NCBI GenBank assembly: GCA_007026445.1
Contig: VDMD01000015.1
Span: forward strand, 124,001-188,000
Direction of reading: 5' to 3'
DNA from: Schizophyllum amplum
Lineage: Eukaryota > Basidiomycota > Agaricomycetes > Agaricales > Schizophyllaceae
DNA: 64,000 nt
Part shown: one piece after another, positions 1 to 11,200 of the stretch
Position numbering within the stretch: the stretch's first letter is position 1
Layout of the letters: the number at the start of each line of letters is the position of its first letter
Translations under genes and position numbers: made by a program
The notes under the pieces: generated by a model
Seen by the model: only the letters and a program-made list of their open reading frames with translations
Databases searched by the model: none
What the model was told of the DNA's origin: nothing

Positions 1-540
1 GCTCGCGTTCGATACGAAGTTCTGCTGGCAGGCTTGCATGCCCCTGCCCTCGACGAAGCTTTACTCAACGTTCAATAAAAGTTTGCACGTTGAGTAACGC
101 AGCGCTTGACAATGACTTCCTTCTGATTGGTTTGAACTTCCTCTGCTGAAGTGCCGCCGAGGGGCGGACTCTCTATGCGATGCCACGTCTCCATCCGCCT
201 GGCTACATCTTCATCACATGCTCGCGTACATTCCCCCGTACCTCCCCGTCACGGTAGAGTGTTTCGCGCTTCCCTCCCCTCCCTCCCCCCTCTCTTCCTC
301 CTCACCCTCCCCTCCTCCTCTTCCCTTCCCTCCTCACCCACCTCCCTTCCCTTCCCTTTCCCTCCCTCACACCCCCGTCCCTCCCACCTACAACCAAGTC
401 TCCACTTCTCACAACCAAGTCTCCACTTTCCATAACCAAGTCTCCCCGAGTGGCCAAGACGTGTGGGCAAGGTAGTACCCGCTAGCGGAGAAGAACGGCC
501 TTGCACCCTATGGCCTAGGAAGGGCCGGTATCATACTGAC

Positions 541-780
541 CGGCGAGGAAGGGTGACATTGCAGCCCTGAGCCGAGGAAGGCTGGCATCGCACCCCGAGC
601 CGAGGAAGGCTGGCATCGCACCCCGAGCCGAGGAAGGCTGGCATCGCAGCCCCGAGCCGAGGAAGGCTGGCATCGCAGCCCCGAGCCAAGGATGGATGGC
701 ATCGCAGCCCGAGACCGATATTGCAACCCCGAGACCAATTTTGCAACCCCGAGACCGACATTTCACCCTGAGACAAGGAA
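541..780. repeat. Minisatellite, ~30 bp unit
   Basis: Direct tandem copies of a ~30 bp unit built on 'ccgaggaaggctggcatcgc' run from about 560 to 690. They grade into a shorter degenerate unit based on 'ccccgagaccgatattgc' up to about 780. Units differ by single bases. The reading frames across it are simple repeats on both strands and I do not call a gene. Confidence 0.85.
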
Positions 781-829
781 GGCTGACCTGACTGGCGAGC
801 ACGGTGTGAATTCTATCCTGAGGCGAAAG

Positions 830-1230
830 CGAGGGACGAGGAGGGCAACGAGGCCAAGAAGGGGGATGGGGAAGAGAAGGGCAAGGGGCCGAGGGGGGCA
901 AGGGGCAGAGAAGGGCAAGGGGCCGAAGGGGGGGGGGGGGACGACGGAGGATGATAGGACGACGGAGGATGATGGGACGACGGAAGGGCGGGGCCGAGAA
1001 AGGGGATGGGGCCGAGGGGGGCAAGGAGCCGAGAAGGGTGATGGGGCCGAAGGCTGCGAGGGCTCGGACGGCGGACGGGGGACGACGGAGGGGCAGGGAC
1101 GGCGGAGGGGCAGGGACGGCGGAGGCGGGGACGGCGGAGGGGCGGGGACGGCGGAGGGTGATGGGGCTGATGCGAGGGGCGGCTGGCTGGGCAGGGAGGG
1201 GCGAGGGGGGCTGGAGGCTCGCTGACCTCT
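830..1230. repeat. Purine-rich (GA/GGC) low-complexity tract
   Basis: The plus strand is almost pure G with A, with short repeated blocks such as 'gacggcggaggggcaggg' between 1060 and 1160 and a run of more than ten G near 930. Open frames of 150-180 codons exist only because G-rich DNA lacks stop codons. They consist of G/R/E repeats (or P/S on the other strand) and are not genes. Confidence 0.8.
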
Positions 1231-1280
1231 AAACATTTGCATCTGTGCATTGCTAACTATGTGGATAGTACTGAAAAACT

Positions 1281-1700
1281 GTGAAATGCCCCTTCGTCCA
1301 CTCGCCTTCATTGTCCCTGCCCTTCTACGCCCCCCTTTTTTTCACTGGCCGCCCTCGTCGTTCCTTCGCCGCCCCCCTCCTTCCTTTGCTGCCCCCCTCC
1401 TCCTTTCACCTCCCCCTGCCCCTCCCCCCCCTCTTTTCACTGACCGCCCCCCTTCTTCCTCCACCACGCTCACCTTTCCTCCTCCGCCATGCTCATCTCC
1501 CCCCTCCGCCATCCTCATCTTCCCACTCGCCGCCGCCATCCTCATCTTTCCCACTCGCCGCCGCCTTGCCTCTTCACCTCATCCAGAGTCATCCTCCCCC
1601 CGCCCCCTCTTCACCTCTGCCTCCTGCCCCCTCTTCGTTTCTGCCTCCTGCCCCCTCTTCACCTCTGCCTCTCCCTCCGCCACGCTCATCTTCCCCCGTA
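1281..1700. repeat. Pyrimidine-rich (CT) low-complexity tract
   Basis: The plus strand is nearly all C and T, the mirror of the purine tract just before it. Short imperfect repeats of 'cctcctgccccctcttc' occur near 1600-1665. No splice-consistent or domain-bearing reading frame is seen. Confidence 0.75.
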
Positions 1701-1704
1701 CGCC

Positions 1705-1800
1705 GTGCTCCACTACGCACCTCCCATGCTCCACTACGCACCTCCCATGCTCAACTACGCACCTCCCATGCTCCACTACGCACCTCCCATGCTCTGCTAT
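1705..1800. repeat. Minisatellite, 21 bp unit
   Basis: About five direct copies of the 21 bp unit that begins 'ctccactacgcacctcccat'. One copy carries a 'ctcaac' variant and the last copy is degenerate. Confidence 0.85.
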
Positions 1801-1867
1801 ACACCACCTATACTACTTGATCTGCTACGTCCCCCTGCCATCATCGGTGCGAAGCAATGTGTCGCGA

Positions 1868-2090
1868 GTGAGGGGGGAAAGCGACGAAGTGAGTGAGGGG
1901 GGGAAAGGGACAGAGTGAGTGAGGGGGGGGGAAAGGGACGGAGTGAGTGAGGGGGGGGGGGGGAAAGGGACGGAGTGAGTGAGGGGGGGGGGAAAGGGAC
2001 GGAGTGAGTGAGGGGGGGGGGGGGGGGAAAGGGACGGAGTGAGTGAGGGGGGGGGGGGGGGAAAGGGACGGAGTGAGTCACATAATGAGG
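1868..2090. repeat. G-run minisatellite ('gagtgagtg' + poly-G + 'aaagggacg')
   Basis: Six to seven tandem units of about 30 bp, each made of 'gagtgagtgag', a G run of about 4 to 16 bases, and 'gaaagggacg'. The G-run length is the main variable. After it, 2090-2320 is purine-rich and contains another long G run near 2300-2315. The clustered G runs could form G-quadruplexes. No gene is seen before 2377. Confidence 0.85.
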
Positions 2091-2376
2091 TGAAGGGGTA
2101 AGAGGAGGGGAGGAGAGGGGAGGAGGCAAAGGGCGGGAAGGAAGGAGGGAGGGCGGAAGGAAGGAGGTTGGTCAACGCATATGAAGGGAGAGACTAAGGG
2201 AGGGATGGCAGGGGAGGAGGGGAAGGAGGTAGGCGCAGTGCAGGGACGAAGGAAGAAGAGGAGGGAGGCACACCAAGGAAGGAGGGCGTAGAAAAAGCGG
2301 GGGGGGGGGGGGGTAAAGACAGATGAATGGTAGGCGAAGACGCGAGTTCGCGACCACGTGATTACTGCTGCTTGTC

Positions 2377-3794
2377 ATGAACGGCCAGCACGCGCGGATA
2401 GCGCGTTTGCAGTCGATCATCTCGAGCGACCCTCGGCTTGTGCGGTTGGTGAGATCGAAGACGCGAGACCAGGACTTGAGGGAGGTGGGGGTGTCGGGAC
2501 GGCGTGTGTTTGAGCATGTGCTGGGGCGAATGTTGAGGGAGGCGGGCGCGGTAGCGGACTGCAGGCTGCATGCGACGGGTGCGGGGCTGATGAGCGTGCG
2601 GCCATACTGGCACTACTTTTGGGCGAACGCGCAGGCGGGGTGGGTGGGGAAGACGGTGCTGGAGGTGGCGACGGAGCGATTCAAGCCGCCGCGGCCGCGG
2701 GAGTTTTACGCGTACGCGCTGGCGAGTGGGCTGTTGACGGTGAACGGGCAAATCGCGCGCGCGGACACGGTGATTGCGGCGGGGGACCAGATGGCGACAG
2801 TCGCGCACCGGCACGAGCCGGTGGTGAGCGGTGCGGGGGTGTCAGTGTTGGCGCAGGACGAGTCGGTGGTGGTGGTGAACAAGCCGGCGGGGCTGCCTGT
2901 GCATCCGGTGGGGAGGTACCGATACAACTGCATGACGCACGCGTTGAAGGAGGCGGGGCTGCCAGCGGTGCGGCCTGTGAACCGACTGGACCGGCTGACA
3001 TCCGGGGTGATGGTCTTCCCGTTGACGGAGGAGGCGGCGCGGCGGCTGGGGATGGCTCTGCGAGACGGGCGGGTGCGCAAGGAGTACATCGCCCGCGTCC
3101 GAGGCCAGTTCTCGGAGCGGCCGGTGTTGTGTACGGCGCCGCTGCTGCTCGTCCACCGCCAGCTCGGGCTGACGATCGTGCATGACGAGGGCAAGGTGAG
3201 CCAGTCCGCCTCCTGCCCTTCTTCGCTGACAGCTGCTAGCTATGCGCCACCGCCTTTGTCCGCATCGCCTATGACGCACGCACGGACACCACTCTCGTGC
3301 TCTGTCGGCCGTTCACTGGCAGGACACACCAGATCCGCGTCCATCTCTTCCATCTCGGCCATCCCATCCCCAACGACCCGTACTACGCTCATCCTGCCTG
3401 GACTGAACACAACCCACCCACATCCACACCCACGCCACCCGCCATCGACACATCCGACAACGTACACACAGACTCTCTCCCACCTAACCTCGCCCTCCCT
3501 ACCCTCGACGCCCCCGACGACGCATGGGCACCTATTCGCGCCGCAGTCGCACGCGCAAAGCTCGACATCACTGCCGCTCACGCTGACGACGCTGCCGCAG
3601 CCCCACCTACACACTCGCCACCTCCGCTGACCATCACCATCGCCGGTCAGCCTACCTGCCCCTCCTGTCTCCGGCCCCTCCCACATGCCCCCACGCCCGA
3701 CCAGCTTCGCATATACCTCCACGCCCTGCGCTACACCACACCCGACGGCGTCTACGAGGCCCCGCTGCCAGACTGGGCAGTACTCGAGAAATAG
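2377..3794 (+). CDS. RluA-type RNA pseudouridine synthase (Rib2/Pus9/RPUSD-like)
   Basis: Encodes an enzyme that isomerises uridine to pseudouridine in RNA, most like the eukaryotic Pus9/RPUSD branch that acts on tRNA. The N-terminal part contains an S4-like segment ([16 protein letters not shown]), followed by the RluA core: [15 protein letters not shown], then NRLDRLTSG with the expected catalytic Asp in RLD, then [21 protein letters not shown] with the family's C-terminal signature. The core is split by one short intron (about 3196-3239, 44 bp, gtgagc...gctag) that restores the frame to [14 protein letters not shown]. The C-terminal ~100 residues are Pro/Thr-rich with a CPSC motif. The start at 2377 is the first ATG after the low-complexity DNA. 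An extra intron near 2440-2570 cannot be excluded, because the first ~65 residues match nothing I recognise. Subcellular location is not readable. Confidence 0.85.
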
Positions 3795-4440
3795 ATCATG
3801 TTCGGTACTACACGGTGCCTACACCGTCGTCATCGGCGCGCTTCCTCTACGCAATCCAACAAGACCTCCTGCCTTCCTCTTCTCTCACCTGCTTCCCTCA
3901 CTCTCCAACCAACTCCCTTGACTCCTCTCTGCACTCACTCTTCTATCTTTGCCCTTACCCTTCTTCCTTCTCTCTAGCCTCCAACCTTGCCCCTTTCTTC
4001 ATCCCAATCTAAACTTCCCTCACGGTCCCCCATCCAGTCCGGGTTGAGCCCCTAAGCCAATCAATAACGCTGATGACGCAAGCGACGCGAAACGCAAACT
4101 CTTCAAACAATTCAAGGACTTTCCAGCTACAAATCACCGACCACAAAACCCTCCTCCCCTGCGCCTCTCCTCCCTCCATCCCTCCCCCTTGACCCCCCCT
4201 TTCTGCCCTCCATCCATCCCTCCCCCTTGACCCCCCTTTCTCCCCTCCCTCCCTCCCCTCTCCCTCCCTCCCCTCTCCCTCTTCCCCCTTCCTTCCCTTC
4301 CCCTTCCCCACAGCTGACGCGACAAGGACCAAGCCAACCACCCGATCCCAAACGGCTTGGTCAACACAAACATCCCCCTCGCCCGTGATCGCGAGACCAG
4401 CCGCGTGACCATCACACGACTTCAGACCGACCTTCCTCCG
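3795..4440. other. Pyrimidine-rich spacer with tandem blocks
   Basis: No gene recognised. The plus strand is CT-rich. At about 4150-4240 two ~40 bp copies of a 'ccctcccccttgacccccc' block lie side by side, followed by short 'ccctctccctccct' repeats to 4310. Long open frames on the minus strand are G/R/E-rich products of this composition. Confidence 0.6.
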
Positions 4441-4466
4441 CAAGCGTCATCTCACTAGTAGGCGCC

Positions 4467-5200
4467 TTGCGCTTGTCGCTCATGTCCTCACTACCAGACC
4501 TGTCCTCCCTCGCAAACTCGTCCTCACCATCGAATTTGCCTTCACCATCGAATTTGCCTTCACCATCGAACCTGTCGCCCATGTCTTCCCTATCCCGCCT
4601 CTTGAACACCGATCTACTGCATGACATCGTGTGGTTTCTGTCAGTCGAGGATTCCATGTCCCTATCCTCGACGTGTCGCCAACTGCGTCTCATCCTGCGC
4701 CCGTCCCTATTCGCTTCGTGCCGGTGGAAGGACGCCGACAGGGAGCCTCCGGAGACCCTTTGGAGCCTCATCAGGTGCGTCAGATCATAAAGATATCGCA
4801 TCTCACCCATAAGGATGCCCCCGCTCATGCTACGTAACCCAACCACGACAGACACCTGTACATCGACACGGACGCATGACGCTACATCGGGAACTACCCT
4901 TTCTGCGAAAACCTCAGCGCCCTCGAATCCCTCCACATCTGCGCCGAATACGCATCCCGCAACCTGGACTACCTCCTCGAATCCACCCCTCATCTCCACA
5001 CCCTCGACTTGTCCCAATTATGCTATAAGCACGACGAGACCGGCAGTCATGAGATGTTCTACAGTGCCTGCAAGACATCAATTACCTGCCTATACTACAG
5101 TAATTGTTCCCATCGCCCGCTCGCGCGCCTGCATGTCGTCTCTTCACCCCCGTTGACGGCTGGCAGATACATCGTACGAGGGGGAGAGGCCATATTGTAG
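4467..5200 (+). pseudogene. F-box/LRR gene, broken 5' part
   Basis: Closely related to the intact gene at 21054. The F-box helix region (LLHDIVWFLSVEDSMSLSS) and the exon end (ETLWSLIR) match, followed by an intron with a gtgcgtcagatc donor and an acceptor just before 'acacctgtacatcg'. Exon 2 continues the paralogue (LESLHICAEYASRNLDYLL, HTLDLSQLCYKH) but carries an in-frame TGA after DTDA, where the paralogue has DTDTT. Similarity fades by about 5160 and the LRR middle is missing. Upstream of the F-box is an extra Ser/Pro repeat of 15 bp units (SPSNLP three times, about 4530-4575) that the paralogue lacks. F-box proteins recruit substrates to SCF ubiquitin ligases. This copy should not make a full protein. 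Confidence 0.75.
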
Positions 5201-5264
5201 TATATGTGAATCTCCAATGGCATAAGGGAAATACGACAGCGGTGCTGTTGTCCGGTCGCAACTA

Positions 5265-5590
5265 CTGTACCGGCATGACCACATGTTCACATAACGCGTA
5301 ACGGGGGCCTCTGAACTGAACCTAAGCCGGTTCCGTAACGCGTAACGGCGGGTTTTTGAGACGCCACATGGCTTAAATAATCGCATTTTAACTCAAAGTT
5401 TTGTATTTTTTGTTCATTCGAGCGCTAAACGCATTGTTTTGCTCTTCTGAGTACGTTAGGTCCTCTAAATATGTCAATTTTTGCTTTATAACGCGTTGGA
5501 AGGCCGGTCCGGGCCTCCGTGAACTACGTTCGGGAGTTGTTCGCAGCGTAACGCGTAACGCCCAGTGAACTTACGGTCATGCCGGTACAG
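5265..5590. mobile_element. Miniature inverted-repeat element, TA-flanked (Tc1/mariner-like MITE)
   Basis: The ends are perfect inverted copies of CTGTACCGGCATGACC (5265-5280 and 5575-5590), and both are bordered by TA (5263-5264 and 5591-5592), the target duplication of Tc1/mariner transposases. Length is 326 bp with no coding capacity. The interior carries a recurring 'taacgcgtaacg' palindromic motif (near 5296, 5334 and 5548) and an AT-rich core. It lies directly downstream of the broken F-box gene. Confidence 0.85.
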
Positions 5591-5786
5591 TAGAAGTCGG
5601 AGGGTGCTCAACCAAGGATCAGATCATATACTTCTAAACTCGCAAAATTGTGGTCTTTTCACCATCTGTGTGAAAACATGCCGTAGTATATTCGACATCT
5701 TTTCTGAAGGTAAACGAGAGGTGGCGGGCAGCCTGCGTGCGGGAGAGAGGGCGATGGGAAATAATCACCTTGCTTGCAAGGTCTTC

Positions 5787-5787
5787 T

Positions 5788-5821
<34 letters not shown>

Positions 5822-5822
5822 G
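5787..5822. repeat. (AAT)n microsatellite
   Basis: About eleven uninterrupted AAT units between 'cttcttt' and 'gacttcacc'. Confidence 0.95.
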
Positions 5823-8780
5823 ACTTCACCATGCTTATTGAGTTTCTCCGATTGTCTTCCGTACATAAGTACAAGCAATGTCATCATCGACTCACGCGCA
5901 TTTCACGTGCGTGACACAGCCGGCAAAAGGTCACGCAGTAGATTCTTACTGCGTTATGGGCAGTAACGCGCGCAGTACAGGGCGCAGTTCGATCTAATCG
6001 ACCACGAACACGCAGCCGGCTGGTGCACGAGGGCTGGGCGTGCGGCTACGGAGTGATGCTACGTCACGTCTATCAATCCGCGTGATATAGTTCATCTTTC
6101 TCTTTCTCGCCGCTCGTCAGTGCTCTGCAAGCCTCCCTGGCTGTCCCATATAGACTATCTTGAGTATATATTACTCGTATAATTTTGCTGATACTACTTT
6201 GGATCGGGTGATGACACGTTGTGCTATGCAATCTAATTGAAAGGAATGTGAAGCAAGTCACGACCGTCGAGGCGAGCATGAGCACAATCAACGGAGGTGC
6301 GAGTGTCCACCTTTCATTGAATTTCTCCCGCTAAGCTGATGCAAAAATTCTCACAGAACGTGAGGGCAACGCTAGGATAGTCAGTGTGTATTTATGTGAT
6401 GTTGATGATAACACTCACGGCGGTAAAGGAGGTGCAAAGGGTGCCAGGGTGAGGCACACCTCAGTATTGTTGTAGATGCAGGTGCCCGCTGGGGGGCGTC
6501 TGTTCTGACCGTTCTACTTCCTGTCCCTAGAATATCTCTGCCCAGTAGAGGCTATATGGCGCGGTTTTAACAGTTCAAAGTTCACTTGAAACTTGCAAAA
6601 TGGTAAGAGTACTGTTGCAATTTCTGGACAAAACCCTTAGAGACCCCCTCAAACATGGTCGTTGTCATGTTTGAAGGGTTCAAAAGTGAAAGATTTCATG
6701 ATTGAGGGAGACAAAAGTGATTGTACTCACCTTTAGAGTAAAACTATTCACTTTTCATACTGCTTGATGCTACTGTTAAGCATCACTATTGCATTGAAGT
6801 GCAATGCTCTTTCACATTGCAATCATGTTTGGTTCACATTGCATAAATTTCAAACCAGCTTACCAACCACTGCCCCCCACATCACACTCACCTACCACTC
6901 ACATCACATTCACATCACATTCACATCACATTCACATCACATTCATATCACATTCATATCACATTGATGTAGATCTTTATCAATAAGGCTATATTTGGAA
7001 ATGACTTATCTACATAACCAATGCATAACCACAATTCCTCCTTAAGTCTCTTTGTACAGACCCTGAATCAGAACAATTTATCCAACATGTTTTGCATGGA
7101 GTGTGAACCCTTCACCAGCACACCACCCACTTGAAGGCCTGACAATGATTACCTGTATGAGATTACCCTTTTAGGTGTCCGGTGTCAGGCGATGGGCAAC
7201 TCGTTTAGGCAGGATTGATTTTGATGTGATCATAACCACCTTATGCTGTAGGGTCATTTTTTTGAGATGGTTGTGTGTGCGTTCAGAGACGACTTGATCT
7301 CTGTGTCTGCGCACGACCGGGTGCTGGTTAAGCGAGCCCGCACAGCTGGTGCAGTAGGTTATTATAAAAGGAACCCAATGTCTATCTGATGCTCAGTTGA
7401 AAAGGTTGCAACAGGCTCACCACACGTCCACCACCGACCCCTCCCGGGCCTCCCGGAGGGGGACCAGCTCACCTGCGGTGTGGTGAGCCATCGCCCGTAA
7501 ACGGCAGGGGCACGCGGGCCACCCACTGTGCACGCCCGGCTTACCCTCGCGCCCGTTGCGCGCCTTCCCGTTTTGGCACAGGGGTGATCGGCGTGCTCGG
7601 GGCGTCATGCGCACCCGCACCACCACCCTTGCCCATTGCTTGTATGCTAATAAAGCAATGTTAATTGAATGAGATGTACATAGAATGTATGTACTAAGGC
7701 AAGGGATGGGAAATAATACAGAAAAAACACCTAAAAGCATGGAATGAAAAATTTACGCGCCCGTGGCGCGACCGTCGGGCGAACGGTGCGTGGGCAAGCA
7801 AATGAACAAGGATGGGGGAGGGATGTGGACGTGGGTATTGAAGATCCTTGTCCTGGATGAGCCCCGGAAAGGGCTCTTCACAGTGGGAGGGGCCGCGCGT
7901 GAGGCGGCGCGGCAATGACGCGCACGGCTTCCGTACCAGTGTTGGCCTTGCGAGTACCGCCCCGAACAGCGACAACGATGGCCCAACACATGCAGCAGCC
8001 AATTGAATGCTCAATCTGGCTTTGCACTCTCTGCATGCAGCGGGGGACGGGGGATGAGAGCGGGCCGGTGGATGCCGCTTGCCTGGAGCGGGGAAGCCAT
8101 GCCTTGCTGCTCCGCTGCTTAATAGACGTGGCGGACGATGAGGGGCGAGTACAGACTACAGAGGCGTGCGGGGCGTCGCGCTCGGGGCCGCGAGTTCGCC
8201 GGTGCAAGGGGTACTCAAGCGTACCCTCTCACGACGCCTGTGCATGCAGCTGCAACCTGGGATGGAGATGGGGAGGAGGAGATGGTGGTGGGGGGTACAG
8301 CCAAGAGCAATCTTAAGGACGCACTGGGCGCGTATCCGCCTGCGCTGCTTGTACGCATCCAGTTGTGGGTGTAGGGGCCGGGCGGGTGCGAACAACGCCT
8401 ACCGCGTCTCAAACGCGGAGGCGCTTTCACACCAGCCCCACAGTAGCATAGATACTCTAGAATAATAGTCAGTAATGACGCAGACTGTTGGATGTTGCCA
8501 CGCACCTGCAGCGCGGGATTGCGTGTGCAACGCGCATCCCGCGCTCTGCTTTGAATAGCTCGTTTTGAGCTTGAACTTTCCTGCAAGAGTTCGAGGAGGA
8601 GAAGCGTGGTGGCTTGAGCGACGAGCTGTTGAGGGCGGCAAGGAGGTGGGGGCAACTGGACGGCTGTAGCGGTTGAGGTTCGAGATAAAAGCTTGCTGAT
8701 CGTGTGCGCTCGGCGCGTCGGGCCGACCTCCGAGGCTCGCCGCCGACGCGCTAGACATCGCCTGCGGGTTTTCAGAAGCA
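5823..8780. other. Gene-poor, repeat-derived interval
   Basis: No gene recognised. Base composition alternates between AT-rich (6050-7300) and GC-rich (7420-7620 and 7750-8770) stretches. Open frames are short, without domains or convincing splice chains. Some GC-rich pieces resemble pieces further right: the strings 'gccgacctccgaggctcgc' near 8722 and a similar 'gccgacc...cgccgccgacgcgct' near 10459 look like parts of one degenerate dispersed repeat. Confidence 0.5.
6879..6970. repeat. Short tandem repeat, 12 bp 'cacattcacatc' unit
   Basis: Roughly seven copies of a 12 bp unit, with late copies carrying 'cattcatatcac'. The same unit appears in the opposite orientation near 12321-12375, and limited similarity extends outside both arrays. 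Confidence 0.85.
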
Positions 8781-9229
8781 CCTAGGCGCAGTTTCGTCCT
8801 CGGGAGCTTGTAGAGTACATGTAACAGTCGAGATTACAGGAAAGAAACAGTGAAATCTGTTCATATTTGAGACCACAAGTGCTACTATTCATGGGAAGTG
8901 TATGGTCAATCTTCCTCTTGTTCTTAAGGAATACAGGAGCCATATCAGGCCTTATATCAGTTGGTGCAATTTCAGTCAAAGCTGGGATGAGTATATACAC
9001 TATAGCCAGGCTAATTACAGCCGTTTTTGGACATTGTAGCCCTCTAGATGAATCAGTTATTGGCATAGATCAGCTGTGTGGCTCAAAACTTCGACAGTCT
9101 TTGCACTTTCAGCTTCTGTGAAGCATTGACTGCCTGATAAAAGCCATTATGAATACTTCAAAGTACAATACAGCTGTATATAGGAATTCCGAAGGCATCC
9201 GAGGCGGCGGCAGGCGAGGAACGCGCTAC
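8781..9229. other. AT-richer unrecognised interval
   Basis: Contains an 84-codon open frame on the plus strand (8867-9121) with hydrophobic stretches, but no family, splice context or promoter supports it. I treat the stretch as non-coding or repeat-derived. Confidence 0.4.
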
Positions 9230-9400
9230 GTCGCGCCGTGAACGCGATCGAAATGAGCGTGTTCGTGACGTGACATAACGCGTCGCGTTCGCCTCTCGCC
9301 GCCATCCACGATGCACCACTCGCTCGACAGCGAGTCATTCACCGCCGCATCTTCGATGCCGGGATGCGAGGACTCTGGGGAGTGCCCCACAGGTGCGTGG
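9230..9400. repeat. Dispersed direct repeat, copy 1
   Basis: Shares with 10960-11120 the string 'gttcgtgacgtgacataacg' and flanking sequence (gaacgcg-tcgaaatgagcg... and ...actctggggagt-cccc...caggtg). Identity over the first ~80 bp is roughly 85 percent by eye. Copy 2 lies in the same orientation 1.7 kb to the right. There is no coding signal. Confidence 0.7.
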
Positions 9401-10959
9401 CTATGATCTGCATCAAAGGCACGCACTGAACACGTTTTGACAGTAGTTGCAGGGCGTGTGTGCGCTCTGCAGCTATGTCCCCGCTTTTACGACATCTCCG
9501 GGCGGCAATACAACATTGATGACGGCCTCTCAAAGACCGCTGCTGCTATGCCCGACGCCGCGCGTCCACCGCCCTCCTCCCCACCCCGCGCCTGTCTGGG
9601 AGGCGGGCACTCGTCCGCCTCCTGACACCTCGCCTGCCTCAAAGAGCGTCCTAGCGGGCTCGATGCGGGTAGGCGAGAGTATGGGCTAGGCGTACACGCC
9701 GCTCGCATCCTCTGCAAGCGAGCGCGGACGACTCCAACGCGGTGCCCAACGGTTATCCGCGCTACCCACGCCACAAGCACCTCAGCCCCCGCCCGCCCCG
9801 CATCCTGCGCGCGCCTTTACGGCGTGCTCTCCCCGACGCATAGGAGCTCAGGCTGCCGTTCGCGTCAGCGGACGGCCGATCACCGCCCCTTGGTACATCC
9901 TCGTAGAGTCCGCTGAGGTACCCTGGCACTGATCAAGAGCTTCATCGCAAGGTCCCAGTGCGGTGAGACCTCGAGCGGTGTCGCCCTTGATCGGCGGCGC
10001 CGGGGCGCTCAGCGGATGGGGATGGGTGGGAGGAGGGTGGGGGCTTGATGGCTGTCAAGTAGCCGTCAGAGGTGCTCCTGCGCAGCCTGCTTCGCGCTAG
10101 TCGTGGCTGAATAGCGAGGGCGGGAGGGGGCGCGCGGGTGACTCGTACGACAGTCGCAACGCGCTCTTGCTGAGTTCAGATATCTAGTTTACTTAGATTA
10201 GTAAAAGAACACGCGCAGAACGTAGCTACGCACCTGCGGCGCGTTTGTGCGCGCTCCCCCTCCTGTGGCGTCATCCGCAATGTTGGGCTCGTTGCGCGTT
10301 GCCTGGCTGACCAGGCGACAATTCTCGTTGTTCTTTTGATGCGCTCTGGGTCTGAATAAAGGAGAGGGAGGGAGAGGGGCAGACGCGAAGTCGGGGTGAT
10401 GGTGGTTAGAGGTCGAGAGGTGGCGATCGCGCACGGGCGGCGAGCCGGGCCGGATTTGCCGACCTTCGCCGCCGACGCGCTGGGCGACGTCGTCGACAGT
10501 CCGGAGGTCTTCCGAGTCCATTTAAAAGGCTATAGCGTGATGGGGGATGTTGAATTCATGTACATGTAAAGTAAAAACTTGATTGGGCGAGAACTGAAAT
10601 AGATATGTCGTGAAAGTGAGTGTAAGTGAGTGTAAAGATTTCACTAGTTCACAAGGGAGGGTTTCTGGGCTACAGTTTCAAGCCTCAGTTACAGTCAGTT
10701 GTGGAGTATATCTAGATAGCTCCTCTTAAGTAAATACGGGCTTGTTTTTGGTCTCTGTCCTTCTAGATAAGGCAAATGAGACTGAATGACAAGTGAGGAG
10801 AGTGTGTTTTGAGTATTATGGTGATATTCTGGTATGTTCCTAGCCTCTCAGCCTTGTATTGACAAAATTGACCGATGCACTAGGTACACCAGTGTCGATC
10901 TGTGAAGTTTGAGGGCGATCGGGGCCCCCGATGCGCGGGAATCGCGTTATGGCTGGCCA
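9401..10959. other. Repeat-derived interval without genes
   Basis: GC-rich to about 10190, then AT-rich from 10520 to 10860. No recognisable protein. The segment 10195-10520 resembles parts of 8470-8770 (acgcacctgc-gcgcg..., gccgacc...gacgcgct). Confidence 0.4.
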
Positions 10960-11120
10960 CGAACGCGCTTGAAATGAGCGCGTTCGTGACGTGACATAAC
11001 GTGTCGCTCTCTCCACTCGCTGCCATCCGCAACACGTCGCGCGCTCAATAACGCTTCGATGGACGCCGAACCTGCGGCGCTGGGGCGCGGGCACTCTGGG
11101 GAGTCCCCTCCAGGTGTGTC
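10960..11120. repeat. Dispersed direct repeat, copy 2
   Basis: Second copy of the element described at 9230-9400, same orientation, diverged by scattered substitutions and small gaps. Confidence 0.7.
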
Positions 11121-11163
11121 TTTATTGACAGCACTAGAACATAGCTCAAAATGACGTAGATAC

Positions 11164-11200
11164 AGTAGCTGCAGAGCGCCACAAGCGCTCTGCAGCTACT
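11164..11200. repeat. Perfect hairpin, 16 bp arms, 5 bp loop
   Basis: The arm agtagctgcagagcgc (11164-11179) is followed by the loop cacaa and its exact reverse complement (11185-11200). No coding or terminator context is evident. It sits just downstream of the second dispersed repeat copy. Confidence 0.9.

Noticed and set aside
541..700. CRISPR-like array
   Set aside because: Units are contiguous with no unique spacers and the genome is eukaryotic; it is a minisatellite.
515..1311. Long reading frames on both strands in the first 1.3 kb
   Set aside because: They consist of simple G/R/E or P/S repeats from low-complexity DNA and share no domain or splice signal.
1250..2175. Pro/Ser-rich frames of 110 to 222 codons
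   Set aside because: They arise from CT-rich and G-run tandem repeats that lack stop codons.
4009..5017. Minus-strand frames of 144 and 201 codons over the broken F-box gene
   Set aside because: They are antisense shadows of the F-box exon and of the pyrimidine-rich spacer.
8867..9121. 84-codon frame with hydrophobic runs
   Set aside because: No homologue recognised, no promoter or splicing context, and lies in repeat-derived DNA.
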